From: Rhodospirillaceae bacterium | GTDB taxonomy: Bacteria > Pseudomonadota > Alphaproteobacteria > UBA8366 | Direction of reading: 5' to 3' | NCBI GenBank assembly: GCA_002722095.1 | Contig: PBKG01000023.1 | Location: 1 to 44,155, forward strand | DNA length: 44,155 nucleotides | In this document: piece after piece, positions 9,678-18,470 of the stretch | Numbering within the stretch: the first letter of the stretch is position 1 | Layout: every line of letters starts with the position of its first letter | The notes under the pieces: generated by a model | Databases searched by the model: none | Told to the model about the DNA's origin: nothing | The model's input: only the letters and a program-made list of their open reading frames with translations | Program-made: the position numbers and the translations under genes

Positions 9678-10916
9678 CTATCCGGCGGTCTGATAGGCCG
9701 GCTCGTCCTCTTCGGTCGATCGGCGCCACCCGTCCATGAGGCGTTCCGCCTCCTCGAACGGCAATCCATCGTAATACGCCATCGCCTTTTCGTGCATTGG
9801 AGACCGCACGAACGCTTCATAGGGCCGACTGCCGCGCAAATGGCAGAATATTTCGCTGAACGCTTTGCGGTCGATATTGATTGCTTTGAAAGCGGTCGCC
9901 AACGCCTCGGGGCCTGAATCGTAAAGAAGCCGAGTTACCGCTGAATTGTTCAAGCCGGAGAGTTCGCGGAAGGTTTCTTCGAAGCGGAAAATATCCGCAT
10001 CGGACAAGGCGTGGATCAAATTTGCTTCGTCTGGCTCGTACTGTGCTGCGCCCGCATAGTCCTCGAAGTTGACGACGTTCGCCTCATCAAGCCAATCGGT
10101 CTCCACGGCTTCCGCGATCGCGATGGACATGGCCTCTTCGACCGCATCTTCAGCCCATTCGTAATGATCGTCGATATAGGAGCGCAGGGCCTCACCAACC
10201 CATGTGTACATGCGTTGGGCCAGCTCCGGTTTTAAATCGCTCCGGCGCAGCAGCGGACCGCAATAGGATTCGACTTCCAGTGATTCATTGGCCAGACGCG
10301 CCAGGGTTTCAGGTAGGATTTCGGCACCGTCGTTTTCCAGCAATGCGCATACCACCTCTGCGTCGCCAGTGCTGACCAAGGTTTCACTCACCGCCAAGCT
10401 AATTTTCTCGCGCTTCGTGATCGCTTTTTGGTGCGATTGCGTCTTATTGAGGATCAGTTCGACCAAATCCGCGTCTTGCAAAATTTTGCTTTTTACGAGG
10501 ATCGGAAAAGCGACTTCGATTTGGTCATTCGCCAGCTGCATGAGGATGTCGTGTGGCGCATCCGCACGCTCCGCAAGCCGTTCGGCGATAGATTGTCGAA
10601 CCTGCATTTCGATTTTGTGCAAGAGATGACGCAGAATATCGAAAAATAAATCATGCTCGCGGGGGCTCAGTTCGCGGCCAGAGGCGAGGCATATCTCGCT
10701 TAACTGTCGGGTTAATTCGGAGCGACTGGCGGAATCGGTTTTTGTTGCCGATTTTACCAGAGGCTGTTGCGGCGCGACGGGTTCTAAAAGCGGTGGTGGT
10801 TCGGGAGTAGGGGCTGGTTCCGGTAATGGCTCGGGCAAGGCTGCAGGCGCCACGAATTGTGGCTTCGGTTTCGCCGCAACGGCGCCTGCGCCGAAAATTT
10901 TATTCAGCCAAACCAA
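9678..10916 (-). CDS. DUF2336 domain-containing protein
   Basis: A 412-residue, mostly helical soluble protein. Residues 25-50 are a Pro-rich linker (repeated PEP and PLLEP-like pieces). From about residue 60 it shows a HEAT-like alpha repeat layout (SIAERLAERADAPHDILMQLANDQIEVAFPILVKSKILQDADLVELI), as seen in DUF2336 proteins of alphaproteobacteria. Its function is not established. The start is a TTG with a GGAG site 9 bases upstream; no in-frame ATG lies closer. The gene is divergent from the VWA gene across a 221-bp AT-rich gap containing a CtrA-type site, so cell-cycle control is plausible. Confidence 0.75.
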   Translation of the reverse strand: MVWLNKIFGAGAVAAKPKPQFVAPAALPEPLPEPAPTPEPPPLLEPVAPQQPLVKSATKTDSASRSELTRQLSEICLASGRELSPREHDLFFDILRHLLHKIEMQVRQSIAERLAERADAPHDILMQLANDQIEVAFPILVKSKILQDADLVELILNKTQSHQKAITKREKISLAVSETLVSTGDAEVVCALLENDGAEILPETLARLANESLEVESYCGPLLRRSDLKPELAQRMYTWVGEALRSYIDDHYEWAEDAVEEAMSIAIAEAVETDWLDEANVVNFEDYAGAAQYEPDEANLIHALSDADIFRFEETFRELSGLNNSAVTRLLYDSGPEALATAFKAINIDRKAFSEIFCHLRGSRPYEAFVRSPMHEKAMAYYDGLPFEEAERLMDGWRRSTEEDEPAYQTAG

Positions 10917-11019
10917 GAATTTTACTCCATGCCGAACCGAAATCGGATTCAGATTGGGTATTTGAATTTAAATATACTGTATTTGCCAAAATTCATCAAT
11001 TATTGCCAAGCTAAAATAA

Positions 11020-11034
11020 TTAACTAAATATTAA
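11020..11034. promoter_or_regulatory. CtrA-type binding site (TTAA-N7-TTAA) in divergent promoter region
   Basis: The sequence TTAA-CTAAATA-TTAA followed by CC matches the CtrA consensus exactly. It sits almost exactly midway (about 103 bp each side) between the TTG start of the DUF2336 gene and the GTG start of the VWA gene. The surrounding gap (10917-11137) is strongly AT-rich, so a chance match is possible. The presence of a CckA-like kinase gene in the same window makes a CtrA circuit likely in this organism. Confidence 0.5.
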
Positions 11035-11137
11035 CCATAAAATGCCCAATCTTTCCAATAAATATCATGTAAATAGTCTGGTTGCACCCGACGCATAACC
11101 GCCTATTATCGCGCTGAACTCAGAGGAGTATCGCTAG

Positions 11138-12316
11138 GTGTTCGTAAACTTCTTTTTCGAACTTAAGAAAGTCGGCGTTCCCGTATCGCTGAAAGAGTAT
11201 TTGACCCTGATGGAGGCAATGCAATCCGGCGTTGCTGGCTACCGGGTCAATGATTTCTACTATTTAAGTCGTTCCGCCTTGGTTAAGGACGAACGTAACC
11301 TCGATCGCTTTGACCGTGTTTTTGGTCAGGTTTTCAAAGGGTTGGAGGCGAGTGGTGAAGATATTGAAATCGATTTGCCCGAAGAATGGTTGCGTAAACT
11401 CGCGGAACTCCACCTGTCCGACGAAGAGAAGGCGGAAATCGAACGCCTGGGTGGCTGGGAAAAGCTGATGGAAACCTTGAAAGAGCGCCTAGAAGAGCAG
11501 AAAGGGCGCCATCAAGGGGGCAGCAAATGGATCGGTACTGCCGGTACCTCGCCCTATGGCGCCTATGGCTACAATCCCGAAGGCGTGCGCATCGGCCAGG
11601 ATAAGTCCCGCCACCGGCGTGCGGTGAAGGTCTGGGACAAGCGGGAATACAAGAATCTCGACGATTCCGTCGAAATCGGTACGCGAAATATCAAAGTGGC
11701 GCTCCGTCGTTTGCGGAAATTCACCCGCGATGGGGCGGCTACCGAGCTGGACCTTCCGGATACAATCAAATCGACGGCGCACAATGGTGGGTATCTCGAT
11801 ATTCGCATGGTGCCCGAACGCCGCAATACGGTGAAGGTGCTGTTATTCCTGGATGCCGGTGGCTCGATGGACGATCACGTCAAGGTTTGCGAGGAGCTAT
11901 TTTCGGCCGCCCGTACCGAGTTCAAGCATCTGGAATTTTTCTATTTCCATAATTGCCTTTATGAAGGCGTATGGCGGGACAATCGTCGACGCCATGCGGA
12001 AAAACTCGACACGATGGAACTGCTTCGCACCTATCCGGCGGATTACAAAGTCATCTTTGTCGGAGATGCGACCATGAGCCCTTACGAGATTACCTATCCC
12101 GGTGGAAGTGTGGAACATTGGAACGAAGAGCCGGGAGGTGTCTGGATGCAACGCCTATTATCGGTCTACCCAAAGGCGGTCTGGCTCAACCCGCAAGGCG
12201 AACGAGTATGGGACTATTACGATTCCATTCGTATCATGCGCGAGCTGATGGAAGAGCGGATGTATCCGCTTACGCTCGAAGGCCTTGATGACGCCATGCG
12301 TGAATTAGGGCGTTAG
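11138..12316 (+). CDS. CoxE-like VWA domain-containing protein
   Basis: A 392-residue protein with an N-terminal helical part (MFVNFFFELKKVGVPVSLKEY) and a C-terminal von Willebrand A domain beginning VLLFLDAGGSMDDHV. The metal-binding DxSxS motif appears as DAGGS, as in CoxE-type proteins. Further conserved VWA segments include FFYFHNCLYEGVW and VIFVGDATMSPYEI. The start is GTG with an AGAGGAG ribosome site. CoxE/MoxR pairs act in maturation of other proteins, for example Mo-Cu CO dehydrogenase, but no client enzyme is nearby. The matching ATPase gene lies at 8715. The lipoprotein gene follows within 20 bp and is probably cotranscribed. Confidence 0.85.
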   Translation: MFVNFFFELKKVGVPVSLKEYLTLMEAMQSGVAGYRVNDFYYLSRSALVKDERNLDRFDRVFGQVFKGLEASGEDIEIDLPEEWLRKLAELHLSDEEKAEIERLGGWEKLMETLKERLEEQKGRHQGGSKWIGTAGTSPYGAYGYNPEGVRIGQDKSRHRRAVKVWDKREYKNLDDSVEIGTRNIKVALRRLRKFTRDGAATELDLPDTIKSTAHNGGYLDIRMVPERRNTVKVLLFLDAGGSMDDHVKVCEELFSAARTEFKHLEFFYFHNCLYEGVWRDNRRRHAEKLDTMELLRTYPADYKVIFVGDATMSPYEITYPGGSVEHWNEEPGGVWMQRLLSVYPKAVWLNPQGERVWDYYDSIRIMRELMEERMYPLTLEGLDDAMRELGR

Positions 12317-12333
12317 GGGTGTTGGGTCTTAAA

Positions 12334-12657
12334 ATGTTGCCAAGAAAATTCGTATCGGTAGCGGTGGTCTGTACGGCGTTGGGTCTGGTGGCTTGCGAGC
12401 AGGCGGCGAAAATCGGCGGTGATCCTTTCATTACAAAGACTCCTCAGAATTTGCCGCGGGCGGATCGGCAGGACTACGTCTCGGTCTGCTATAACGCCGA
12501 TACGACGACCCGCGAAGCTGTGATGGCGCTCGCTAGGCAGGAGTGCAAGCAGGGCGGCTCACAGGTGCGTATTTTCTCTCACGATATGATTTTCAACGAC
12601 TGCCCGGTCGTAACCAAGGCGCGGGCTACCTTTCTCTGTATTCCACCGAAGCCCTAG
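12334..12657 (+). CDS. Small lipoprotein of unknown function
   Basis: A 107-residue protein with a lipoprotein signal: basic MLPRKF, a hydrophobic stretch, then lipobox LVAC with Cys at about residue 21. The mature part is about 85 residues with several Cys (VSVCYN, RQECKQ, NDCPV, LCIPP), suggesting disulfides in the periplasm. I do not recognise the family. The chosen ATG puts the basic residues right before the hydrophobic segment; a GTG at 12319 would add five residues. It is 17 bp downstream of the VWA gene. Confidence 0.7.
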   Translation: MLPRKFVSVAVVCTALGLVACEQAAKIGGDPFITKTPQNLPRADRQDYVSVCYNADTTTREAVMALARQECKQGGSQVRIFSHDMIFNDCPVVTKARATFLCIPPKP

Positions 12658-12684
12658 AAAAAGAAGGCCCGCCATAGGCGGGCC
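12658..12684 (-). terminator. Rho-independent terminator of icd (minus strand)
   Basis: An 8-bp perfect stem GGCCCGCC / GGCGGGCC with a three-base loop, followed on the minus strand by TTCTTTTTC. It lies 28 bp past the icd stop. On the plus strand there is no T-tract, so it would end the lipoprotein transcript only weakly. Confidence 0.8.
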
Positions 12685-12711
12685 CTCATGTATTGGGTCG
12701 GTCGTTAGCGT

Positions 12712-14949
12712 TTAGCCGTCGATAATCCCGTTCAAGGTAGCACTCGGCCGCATGGCTTCCGCAGTCATTCCAGGATCGGTTAGGAAATAACCGCCGAGGT
12801 TCACTTCCTGCCCCTGTGCTGCATTCAATTCATCGACGATCTTTTCCTCGTTTGCCGTCAACGCTTCGGAGATCGGCGTGAAATGTGCTTTCAAATCCGT
12901 GTCGTCGTCTTGTGCCGCCAGTGCCTGGGCCCAAAATAGAGTGAGGTAGAAGTGGCTCCCCCGTGTGTCGAGTTCGCCCACTTTGCGGCTCGGCGATTTT
13001 CTGTTGTTGAGGACCTGCTCGATCGCTCGGTCCAGACAATCGGCCAATACGTTTGCCTTGGAATTGTTCGCATGTTCCGCATAGTGCTCGAAAGACGCGC
13101 CCAGGGCGGCAAATTCGCCGAGCGAATCCCACCGCAAATGGCCTTCTTCCGTCATCTGCTGGACATGTTTCGGGGCCGAGCCACCGGCGCCGGTCTCAAA
13201 CATGCCACCGCCATTCATGAGAGGTACGACCGACAGCATTTTGGCGCTGGTGCCGAGCTCCAGGATGGGGAACAGGTCGGTAAGGTAATCACGAAGCACA
13301 TTTCCGGTAACGGAAATGGTGTCTTCGCCATTCTTCATCCGCTCCAGGGAATAGCGTGTCGCTTCACGCGGCGCTTTGATCAGGATCTCCAAACCATCGG
13401 TGTCTTGGTCTTGGAGGTAACGTTCGACCTTCTCGATCAATTGAGAATCGTGGGCGCGGTCCTTGTTGAGCCAAAACACCGCCGGAGCGCCAGTGGCGCG
13501 AGCTCGGCGTACCCCAAGTCCGACCCAATCTCGGATCGGGGCATCCTTGGTTTGGCACATGCGCCAAATATCGCCCGTTTCCACATCGTGCGAATGGAGC
13601 TCGTTACCGCCGCCGTCGATAATGCGGATACTGCCTTTGGAAGGTCCTTTGAAAGTGAATGGGTGCGAGCCGTATTCCTCGGCTTTTTGGGCCATCAGGC
13701 CGACATTGGGAATGCTTCCCATGGTGGTTGGGTCGAAGGCTCCATTTTCCTTGCAGAAATTGATTACTTCGTCGTAGACGACCGAGTAGCTGCGATCCGG
13801 AATGACGCATTTTGTATCGGCTTCTGCGCCATCTGGCCCCCAACCCTTGCCACCGGCGCGAATTAAGGCCGGCATTGAGGCATCGATGATGACGTCGCTT
13901 GGGACGTGCAGATTGGTGATGCCGCGGTCGGAATTGACCATGTACATGTCGGGCTGGCTGTCGAGGCAGGCTTGCAAATCTGCTTCTATCTCGGCTTGCT
14001 TGTCCGTCGGGAGCGATTTGATTTTAGCATCAATGTCGCCGACGCCATTATCCGGATCGATGCCAAGGTCGGCAAAGGTATCCGCATGTTTGTCGTAGAC
14101 GTCCATGAAATAGGCCGCGACCGTGTGACCGAAAATGATGGGATCGGAGATCTTCATCATTGTCGCCTTTACATGCATTGAAAACAGCACGTTGTTGGCC
14201 TTGGCATCGGCAACCTGAGCTTCCAGAAAGGCCCGAAGTTTGGCCGCGCGCATGAAGGTGGCGTCAATCACGTCGCCTTCCTGGAATGGAATTTGGTCCT
14301 TCAAAACCGTCACCGATCCGTCTTCGGCGACGAACTCGATACGTCCGTTACCGGCCTGGGCTGCTTCAAGAGTGTCCGAAATCTCATTGGAGAAGAAATC
14401 TTCGTCGGGCATCGAACTGACTTCGGTTTTCGATTGCGCGATCCATTCACCCATCGAGTGGGGGTTGTTCTTGGCGTAGGCCTTGACCGCGTTCGGTGCG
14501 CGCCGGTCGGAGTTGCCTTGCCGGAGTACGGGATTGACGGCGCTCCCGAGAACGATTCCGTAGGTGTCCTGAATCTTTTGTTCCGCGTCATTTTGCGGAT
14601 CTTCGGGATAGTCGGGGATATCGTATCCCTTTTCCTGAAGTTCGGCGATCGCCAACTGTAGTTGGGGGATCGACGCGCTAATGTTTGGCAATTTGATGAC
14701 GTTTGCCTGTGGCTCTTCGACAAGTTCGCCGAGAATACTGAGGTCATCGGGTTGCTTTTGCGCGTCGGTCAGATTGTCCGGAAAATTGGCGATGATGCGT
14801 CCCGCCAGCGAGATATCTTTGCGGCCGACGGTTATGCCCGCCGGTTTGGTGAAAGATTGAATGATCGGCAGAAACGATGCGCTTGCCAGTTCGGGCGCTT
14901 CGTCGACCTTGGTGTAAATGATATCGGGCTCGGAACTTTTATCCGCCAT
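12712..14949 (-). CDS. icd: Isocitrate dehydrogenase (NADP), monomeric type
   Basis: A 745-residue protein with the monomeric IDH architecture, unrelated in sequence to the common dimeric enzyme of about 400 residues. Visible family motifs include the N-terminal [63 protein letters not shown] and the C-terminal [18 protein letters not shown]. It oxidises isocitrate to 2-oxoglutarate with NADP in the citric acid cycle. 2-Oxoglutarate is the co-substrate of the four TauD-type dioxygenases in this window, though there is no operon link. The ATG has a GGGGAG ribosome site and the gene has its own terminator. Confidence 0.96.
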   Translation of the reverse strand: MADKSSEPDIIYTKVDEAPELASASFLPIIQSFTKPAGITVGRKDISLAGRIIANFPDNLTDAQKQPDDLSILGELVEEPQANVIKLPNISASIPQLQLAIAELQEKGYDIPDYPEDPQNDAEQKIQDTYGIVLGSAVNPVLRQGNSDRRAPNAVKAYAKNNPHSMGEWIAQSKTEVSSMPDEDFFSNEISDTLEAAQAGNGRIEFVAEDGSVTVLKDQIPFQEGDVIDATFMRAAKLRAFLEAQVADAKANNVLFSMHVKATMMKISDPIIFGHTVAAYFMDVYDKHADTFADLGIDPDNGVGDIDAKIKSLPTDKQAEIEADLQACLDSQPDMYMVNSDRGITNLHVPSDVIIDASMPALIRAGGKGWGPDGAEADTKCVIPDRSYSVVYDEVINFCKENGAFDPTTMGSIPNVGLMAQKAEEYGSHPFTFKGPSKGSIRIIDGGGNELHSHDVETGDIWRMCQTKDAPIRDWVGLGVRRARATGAPAVFWLNKDRAHDSQLIEKVERYLQDQDTDGLEILIKAPREATRYSLERMKNGEDTISVTGNVLRDYLTDLFPILELGTSAKMLSVVPLMNGGGMFETGAGGSAPKHVQQMTEEGHLRWDSLGEFAALGASFEHYAEHANNSKANVLADCLDRAIEQVLNNRKSPSRKVGELDTRGSHFYLTLFWAQALAAQDDDTDLKAHFTPISEALTANEEKIVDELNAAQGQEVNLGGYFLTDPGMTAEAMRPSATLNGIIDG

Positions 14950-15075
14950 GATTAGAACTCCCCAGAAATGAAGTTGCCGCGTTGGTGCAGCCGAAATTTG
15001 CGCCGCACAATAGCAGGCTTGCGAATTGTGACAAGCGCAGCGTTGGGCCTAAATGTCGCGGCGAAAAGGATTTCT

Positions 15076-15633
15076 TCAGGAAGCTGATCGGATTCCCAAT
15101 GCCGGGAGAATGGCCTCTATGTTGTCGACCACACTCACGAGGTCGCGATGCTCGGGCCTGAGAAATTCCTCGCCGGTCATATGATCCAGCAAATCGATAA
15201 TCGGCTGCCAGTAACCGTCGATATTGGCGAGAATTATGGGCTTGTCGAAGCGACCGAGCTGCTTCCAAGTCATTACCTCAAAGGTCTCTTCAAGTGTTCC
15301 TATACTGCCCGGCAATACGACGAAGGCATCCGCGTGTGCCGCCATCGTGGCTTTGCGTTCATGCATGTCGTCGGTAATGATGATTTCGGTGGTGCCGTGG
15401 TGGGCGATTTCCACCTCGTCTAGGAATTTTGGGATTACGCCAAGGACCTTCCCTCCGGCATCCATTGCGGCATCGGCAAGAGCCCCCATGAGCCCGACCC
15501 GGCCACCACCGAAAACCACGGTAATGCCTGCTTCAGCGCAGAGGCGGCCGAATTCTGACGCGCAATCGAGGTAGTTCGCCGCGACGTTGTTTGAAGAGCC
15601 GCAAAACACGCAAACGGAAGAAATTTTGGACAT
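15076..15633 (-). CDS. LOG family protein (cytokinin riboside 5'-monophosphate phosphoribohydrolase-like)
   Basis: A 185-residue Rossmann-fold protein. It begins VCVFCGSSNNV, continues with VVFGGGRVGLMGALADAA and MHERKATMAAHADAFVVLPG, and has the nucleotide motif PGSIGTLEE. LOG proteins cleave the N-glycosidic bond of AMP-like nucleotides or cytokinin monophosphates. The family motif is PGGxGTxxE; here the second Gly is Ser (codon AGT). The start at 15633 (ATG, Ser-Lys-Ile) fits the family; a TTG at 15708 would add 25 residues of non-conserved sequence. The gene stands alone, divergent from the LysM gene. Confidence 0.88.
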   Translation of the reverse strand: MSKISSVCVFCGSSNNVAANYLDCASEFGRLCAEAGITVVFGGGRVGLMGALADAAMDAGGKVLGVIPKFLDEVEIAHHGTTEIIITDDMHERKATMAAHADAFVVLPGSIGTLEETFEVMTWKQLGRFDKPIILANIDGYWQPIIDLLDHMTGEEFLRPEHRDLVSVVDNIEAILPALGIRSAS

Positions 15634-15786
15634 GGGGCGCTTTCTAGGAGTTTCCCGGAGCCGGTCGACCAAACTGCGGATCGATCCGAATGAAATGGTT
15701 ATAGCCAAATTTCCTTCTTGTCGTCACGATGTGGGATCACCAAATTTGTTGCCAAAGGACAGACGACAAATATCGGAGGGCGCGCA

Positions 15787-16791
15787 ATGAACAAAGTCTA
15801 CCTAATGGCCGGTCTGGCAATTGCGATTGTCGCGGGGACCGCCGTTTACCTCGCTGAATTTGCGGGAAGTGACCCGAGCGAGAAGGCGAAAGAAGCGTTA
15901 GCGCCCGATACCTCCAAATCACCGAAAGTAAGCGTTGCACCGCCTCCGAAAAGTGAGGCAGCTAGCCCTGAAAATGCCGCCCCTACCCAGCCTAGCTTCG
16001 ATGTGGTGAGGATTGCGCCCGACGGGACCGCCGTACTCGCCGGTCGAGCCCGGCCGGGAGATAAAGTGACGATCCTGAATGGGGATCAGGTTGTTGGAAC
16101 CGTCACTGCGAACGCGCGAGGCGAATGGGCGCTAGTGCCTAAAAAGGCCCTTAAACCAGGCGATACACAGCTCAAAATCATTAGCGAAAATACGGCAGGC
16201 GAAAAGGCCACCTCTGACCATTCGGTAGTCTTGAAAGTGCCCGAGCGGGATAGCGATGAGGGAGCGTTGGCCGTGTTGGTCCCAGGAAAAGGGGCCCCTG
16301 GTGCGAAAGTTTTACAATCCCCGAAGCCGGGCCCTGGCATCAAGAAAGGCACGCTTACACTGGATGTCATCGATTACGATGACGAAGGGTACATGCACTT
16401 CGCCGGCAAGGGGGCATCCGGCGCGACCTTGAAGATTTACGCCGACAACCGCCCCATGGCGGAAGCGACCATCGATCAGGAGGGGGCTTGGGGTGTGCGG
16501 CCTAAATCCGTTTTGCCGCCAGGTACCTATACCTTGCGCCTCGATCAGTGGCAGGAGGGCAGTGTGACAGCGCGCATCGAAGTGCCGTTTACTCGTTCGC
16601 CGCCGATTGAAACACTCGATGGTGATAAGTTTGTCGTAGTTCAGCCGGGTAACTCGCTTTGGCGTATTGCGCGGCGTGAGTTAGGCGGCGGCATTCGCTA
16701 TACGGTTATCTATGATGCGAACAAACATCAAATCCGCGACCCGGATTTGATTTTTCCGGGTCAGATACTGGCGGTACCTGAAAAACCGTAA
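15787..16791 (+). CDS. LysM domain-containing cell-wall-associated protein
   Basis: A 334-residue secreted or membrane-anchored protein. Residues 4-22 are a hydrophobic signal/anchor. An Ala/Pro/Lys-rich linker runs to about residue 70. An Ig-like or carboxypeptidase-regulatory-like module follows (GTAVLAGRARPGDKVTI, GEWALVPKKALKPGD) with a second, related module around residues 195-270. A C-terminal LysM domain (VVQPGNSLWRIARRELGGG, PDLIFPGQILAVP) would bind peptidoglycan. The ATG at 15787 has a GGAGG site. Proteins of this layout are common in alphaproteobacteria; the exact role is unknown. Confidence 0.85.
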   Translation: MNKVYLMAGLAIAIVAGTAVYLAEFAGSDPSEKAKEALAPDTSKSPKVSVAPPPKSEAASPENAAPTQPSFDVVRIAPDGTAVLAGRARPGDKVTILNGDQVVGTVTANARGEWALVPKKALKPGDTQLKIISENTAGEKATSDHSVVLKVPERDSDEGALAVLVPGKGAPGAKVLQSPKPGPGIKKGTLTLDVIDYDDEGYMHFAGKGASGATLKIYADNRPMAEATIDQEGAWGVRPKSVLPPGTYTLRLDQWQEGSVTARIEVPFTRSPPIETLDGDKFVVVQPGNSLWRIARRELGGGIRYTVIYDANKHQIRDPDLIFPGQILAVPEKP

Positions 16792-16899
16792 TCGAGTGTG
16801 GCAACTGCGTGCCATCTTTCCGATTCCAAAAGCCATGTTTTTGATGTTATGACCCTTTTCGCGATATTTTGGGCAGGTGAAAACGCGAGGCGTTGAGCG

Positions 16900-17604
16900 G
16901 TGAGCGCAGAGGTGGGTACCATCAGTTCGATCATGTTTCGGGTCCACCGGGCGGGTCGGCCCTTTATCGGGATATTTGCTTTCGTCACCGTACTGGCGGG
17001 CTGGTACTGGCTCCCCCTCGGATTTCTGGGCATCGTTCTAACTGTTTGGTGTATATGCTTTTTTAGAGACCCTGATCGGGTAACGCCGATCGGTGACGGT
17101 TTGGTTATTGCCCCTGCCGACGGGGTCGTACAATCGATCGCGAAGGCCGATCCACCCCCGGAATTGAAGATGGATGCGGGAGCCTACAAACGTATCAGTA
17201 TATTCATGAATGTGTTCGATGTGCATGTGAACCGGGCGCCCGTCGACGGAACCGTCCGAAAACTCGCCTATTCTCCAGGAAAGTTTTTCAATGCGAGCCT
17301 GGACAAGGCGAGCGAACACAATGAACGTCAGGCACTGGTACTGGAAACGGCCGACGGGCAGACTATCGCGTGTGTGCAGATCGCCGGGCTGATCGCACGG
17401 CGCATACTTTGCGATGTTAGCCGAGAAGACGATCTACGTGCGGGACAGCGATTTGGTATGATACGCTTCGGTAGCCGCGTTGATGTTTATCTGCCCGACG
17501 GAGCGGCAATTTTGGCGGTCGAAGGGCAGCGAGCGGTTGCCGGCGAGACGGTAATCGCGGACCTTTCGGAGAATGACGCGGAGCGACAGGGAGAAATTCG
17601 CTAA
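16900..17604 (+). CDS. psd: Phosphatidylserine decarboxylase proenzyme
   Basis: A 234-residue short-type Psd. Two N-terminal membrane helices (residues 18-50) precede RDPDRV and IAPADGVV. The substrate-binding segment ISIFMNVFDVHVNRAPV is intact. The self-cleavage site is Gly191-Ser192 in FGSRVDVY, which generates the pyruvoyl cofactor on the small alpha subunit. The enzyme decarboxylates phosphatidylserine to phosphatidylethanolamine at the inner membrane. The start is GTG with a CGAGG site. Its stop codon overlaps the pssA start (TAATG), so enzyme and substrate supplier are made together. Confidence 0.95.
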   Translation: MSAEVGTISSIMFRVHRAGRPFIGIFAFVTVLAGWYWLPLGFLGIVLTVWCICFFRDPDRVTPIGDGLVIAPADGVVQSIAKADPPPELKMDAGAYKRISIFMNVFDVHVNRAPVDGTVRKLAYSPGKFFNASLDKASEHNERQALVLETADGQTIACVQIAGLIARRILCDVSREDDLRAGQRFGMIRFGSRVDVYLPDGAAILAVEGQRAVAGETVIADLSENDAERQGEIR

Positions 17605-18461
17605 TGGCTCGGCAACCAAAACGAAGATTGCGGCGTCGGCGATTTCGTCGTGTTCCGCGGTTAAAGGGACAGACCGTTAACCGGATGATCCCTAATTTCA
17701 TAACAATTTGTGCGCTTGCCGCCGGTCTTACCGCCGTACGTTATGCCATCGTTGGCGAGTGGAAATACGCGGTGATTGCCATTTTGACTGCCGGAGTGCT
17801 CGATGCGCTAGATGGACGTATGGCGCGGTTGCTGAAATCGGCCAGCGAATTCGGTGCGCAGCTTGATTCCCTGTCTGACGTCATCGCTTTCGGTGTTGCG
17901 CCGGCCTTCGTGGTCTATTTGTGGGCGTTGCAGGGCAGTGGCGATTATGGCTGGGTCGCCACACTGTTTTTCACCGTCTGCTGTGCTCTGCGGTTGGCCC
18001 GCTTCAACATTACCGAGTTGCCCCCCTACGCGTATAATTATTTCACGGGTATGCCCGCGCCCGCTGGAGCGTGCATGTGCATTTTCCCGATGGTGCTGAG
18101 TTTCCAATTTGGTAGTGGCGTTGTCGATCAGCCGTGGGTCGTGGGCATCTGGATGGTGCTGGTGGCGGGCTGTATGGTGAGCCGGCTTCCGACATTTGCG
18201 TTCAAGGGGCTCAAGGTTCCGCACGGCTTTGTTTTGCCGGTGCTGGCTGGTGCCGGGTTGGTGGTTGCCGCCTTGGCCACAAAGCCGTGGTTGACCCTCA
18301 GCATCGTTGCGGTGGCCTACCTCGCGACCATACCGTTTGCGTTTACGACCTTCCGGCGGCTCGAGGCTGAGGCGACTCGTCTGCAGGAAGAAGAAGCGGA
18401 TTCAGAAGACGGTGGAGAAAAACCGGTCCCGTTACGCGAAGTTAAAGGCCCTGACGCCTAA
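17604..18461 (+). CDS. pssA: CDP-diacylglycerol--serine O-phosphatidyltransferase
   Basis: A 285-residue membrane protein. The N-terminus is strongly basic (12 Arg/Lys in the first 22 residues). The CDP-alcohol phosphotransferase signature is complete: Asp70-Gly71, Ala74-Arg75, Gly84, Asp88 and Asp92. Further hydrophobic helices fill residues 95-250, and the tail is acidic. It makes phosphatidylserine from CDP-diacylglycerol and serine, feeding Psd. The ATG shares one base with the psd stop codon, which shows translational coupling. Confidence 0.95.
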   Translation: MARQPKRRLRRRRFRRVPRLKGQTVNRMIPNFITICALAAGLTAVRYAIVGEWKYAVIAILTAGVLDALDGRMARLLKSASEFGAQLDSLSDVIAFGVAPAFVVYLWALQGSGDYGWVATLFFTVCCALRLARFNITELPPYAYNYFTGMPAPAGACMCIFPMVLSFQFGSGVVDQPWVVGIWMVLVAGCMVSRLPTFAFKGLKVPHGFVLPVLAGAGLVVAALATKPWLTLSIVAVAYLATIPFAFTTFRRLEAEATRLQEEEADSEDGGEKPVPLREVKGPDA

Positions 18462-18470
18462 TTCTCAGTC

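Noticed and set aside
12952..13866. 304-codon plus-strand frame inside icd
   Set aside because: Antisense to the monomeric isocitrate dehydrogenase, with no recognisable domain or ribosome site.
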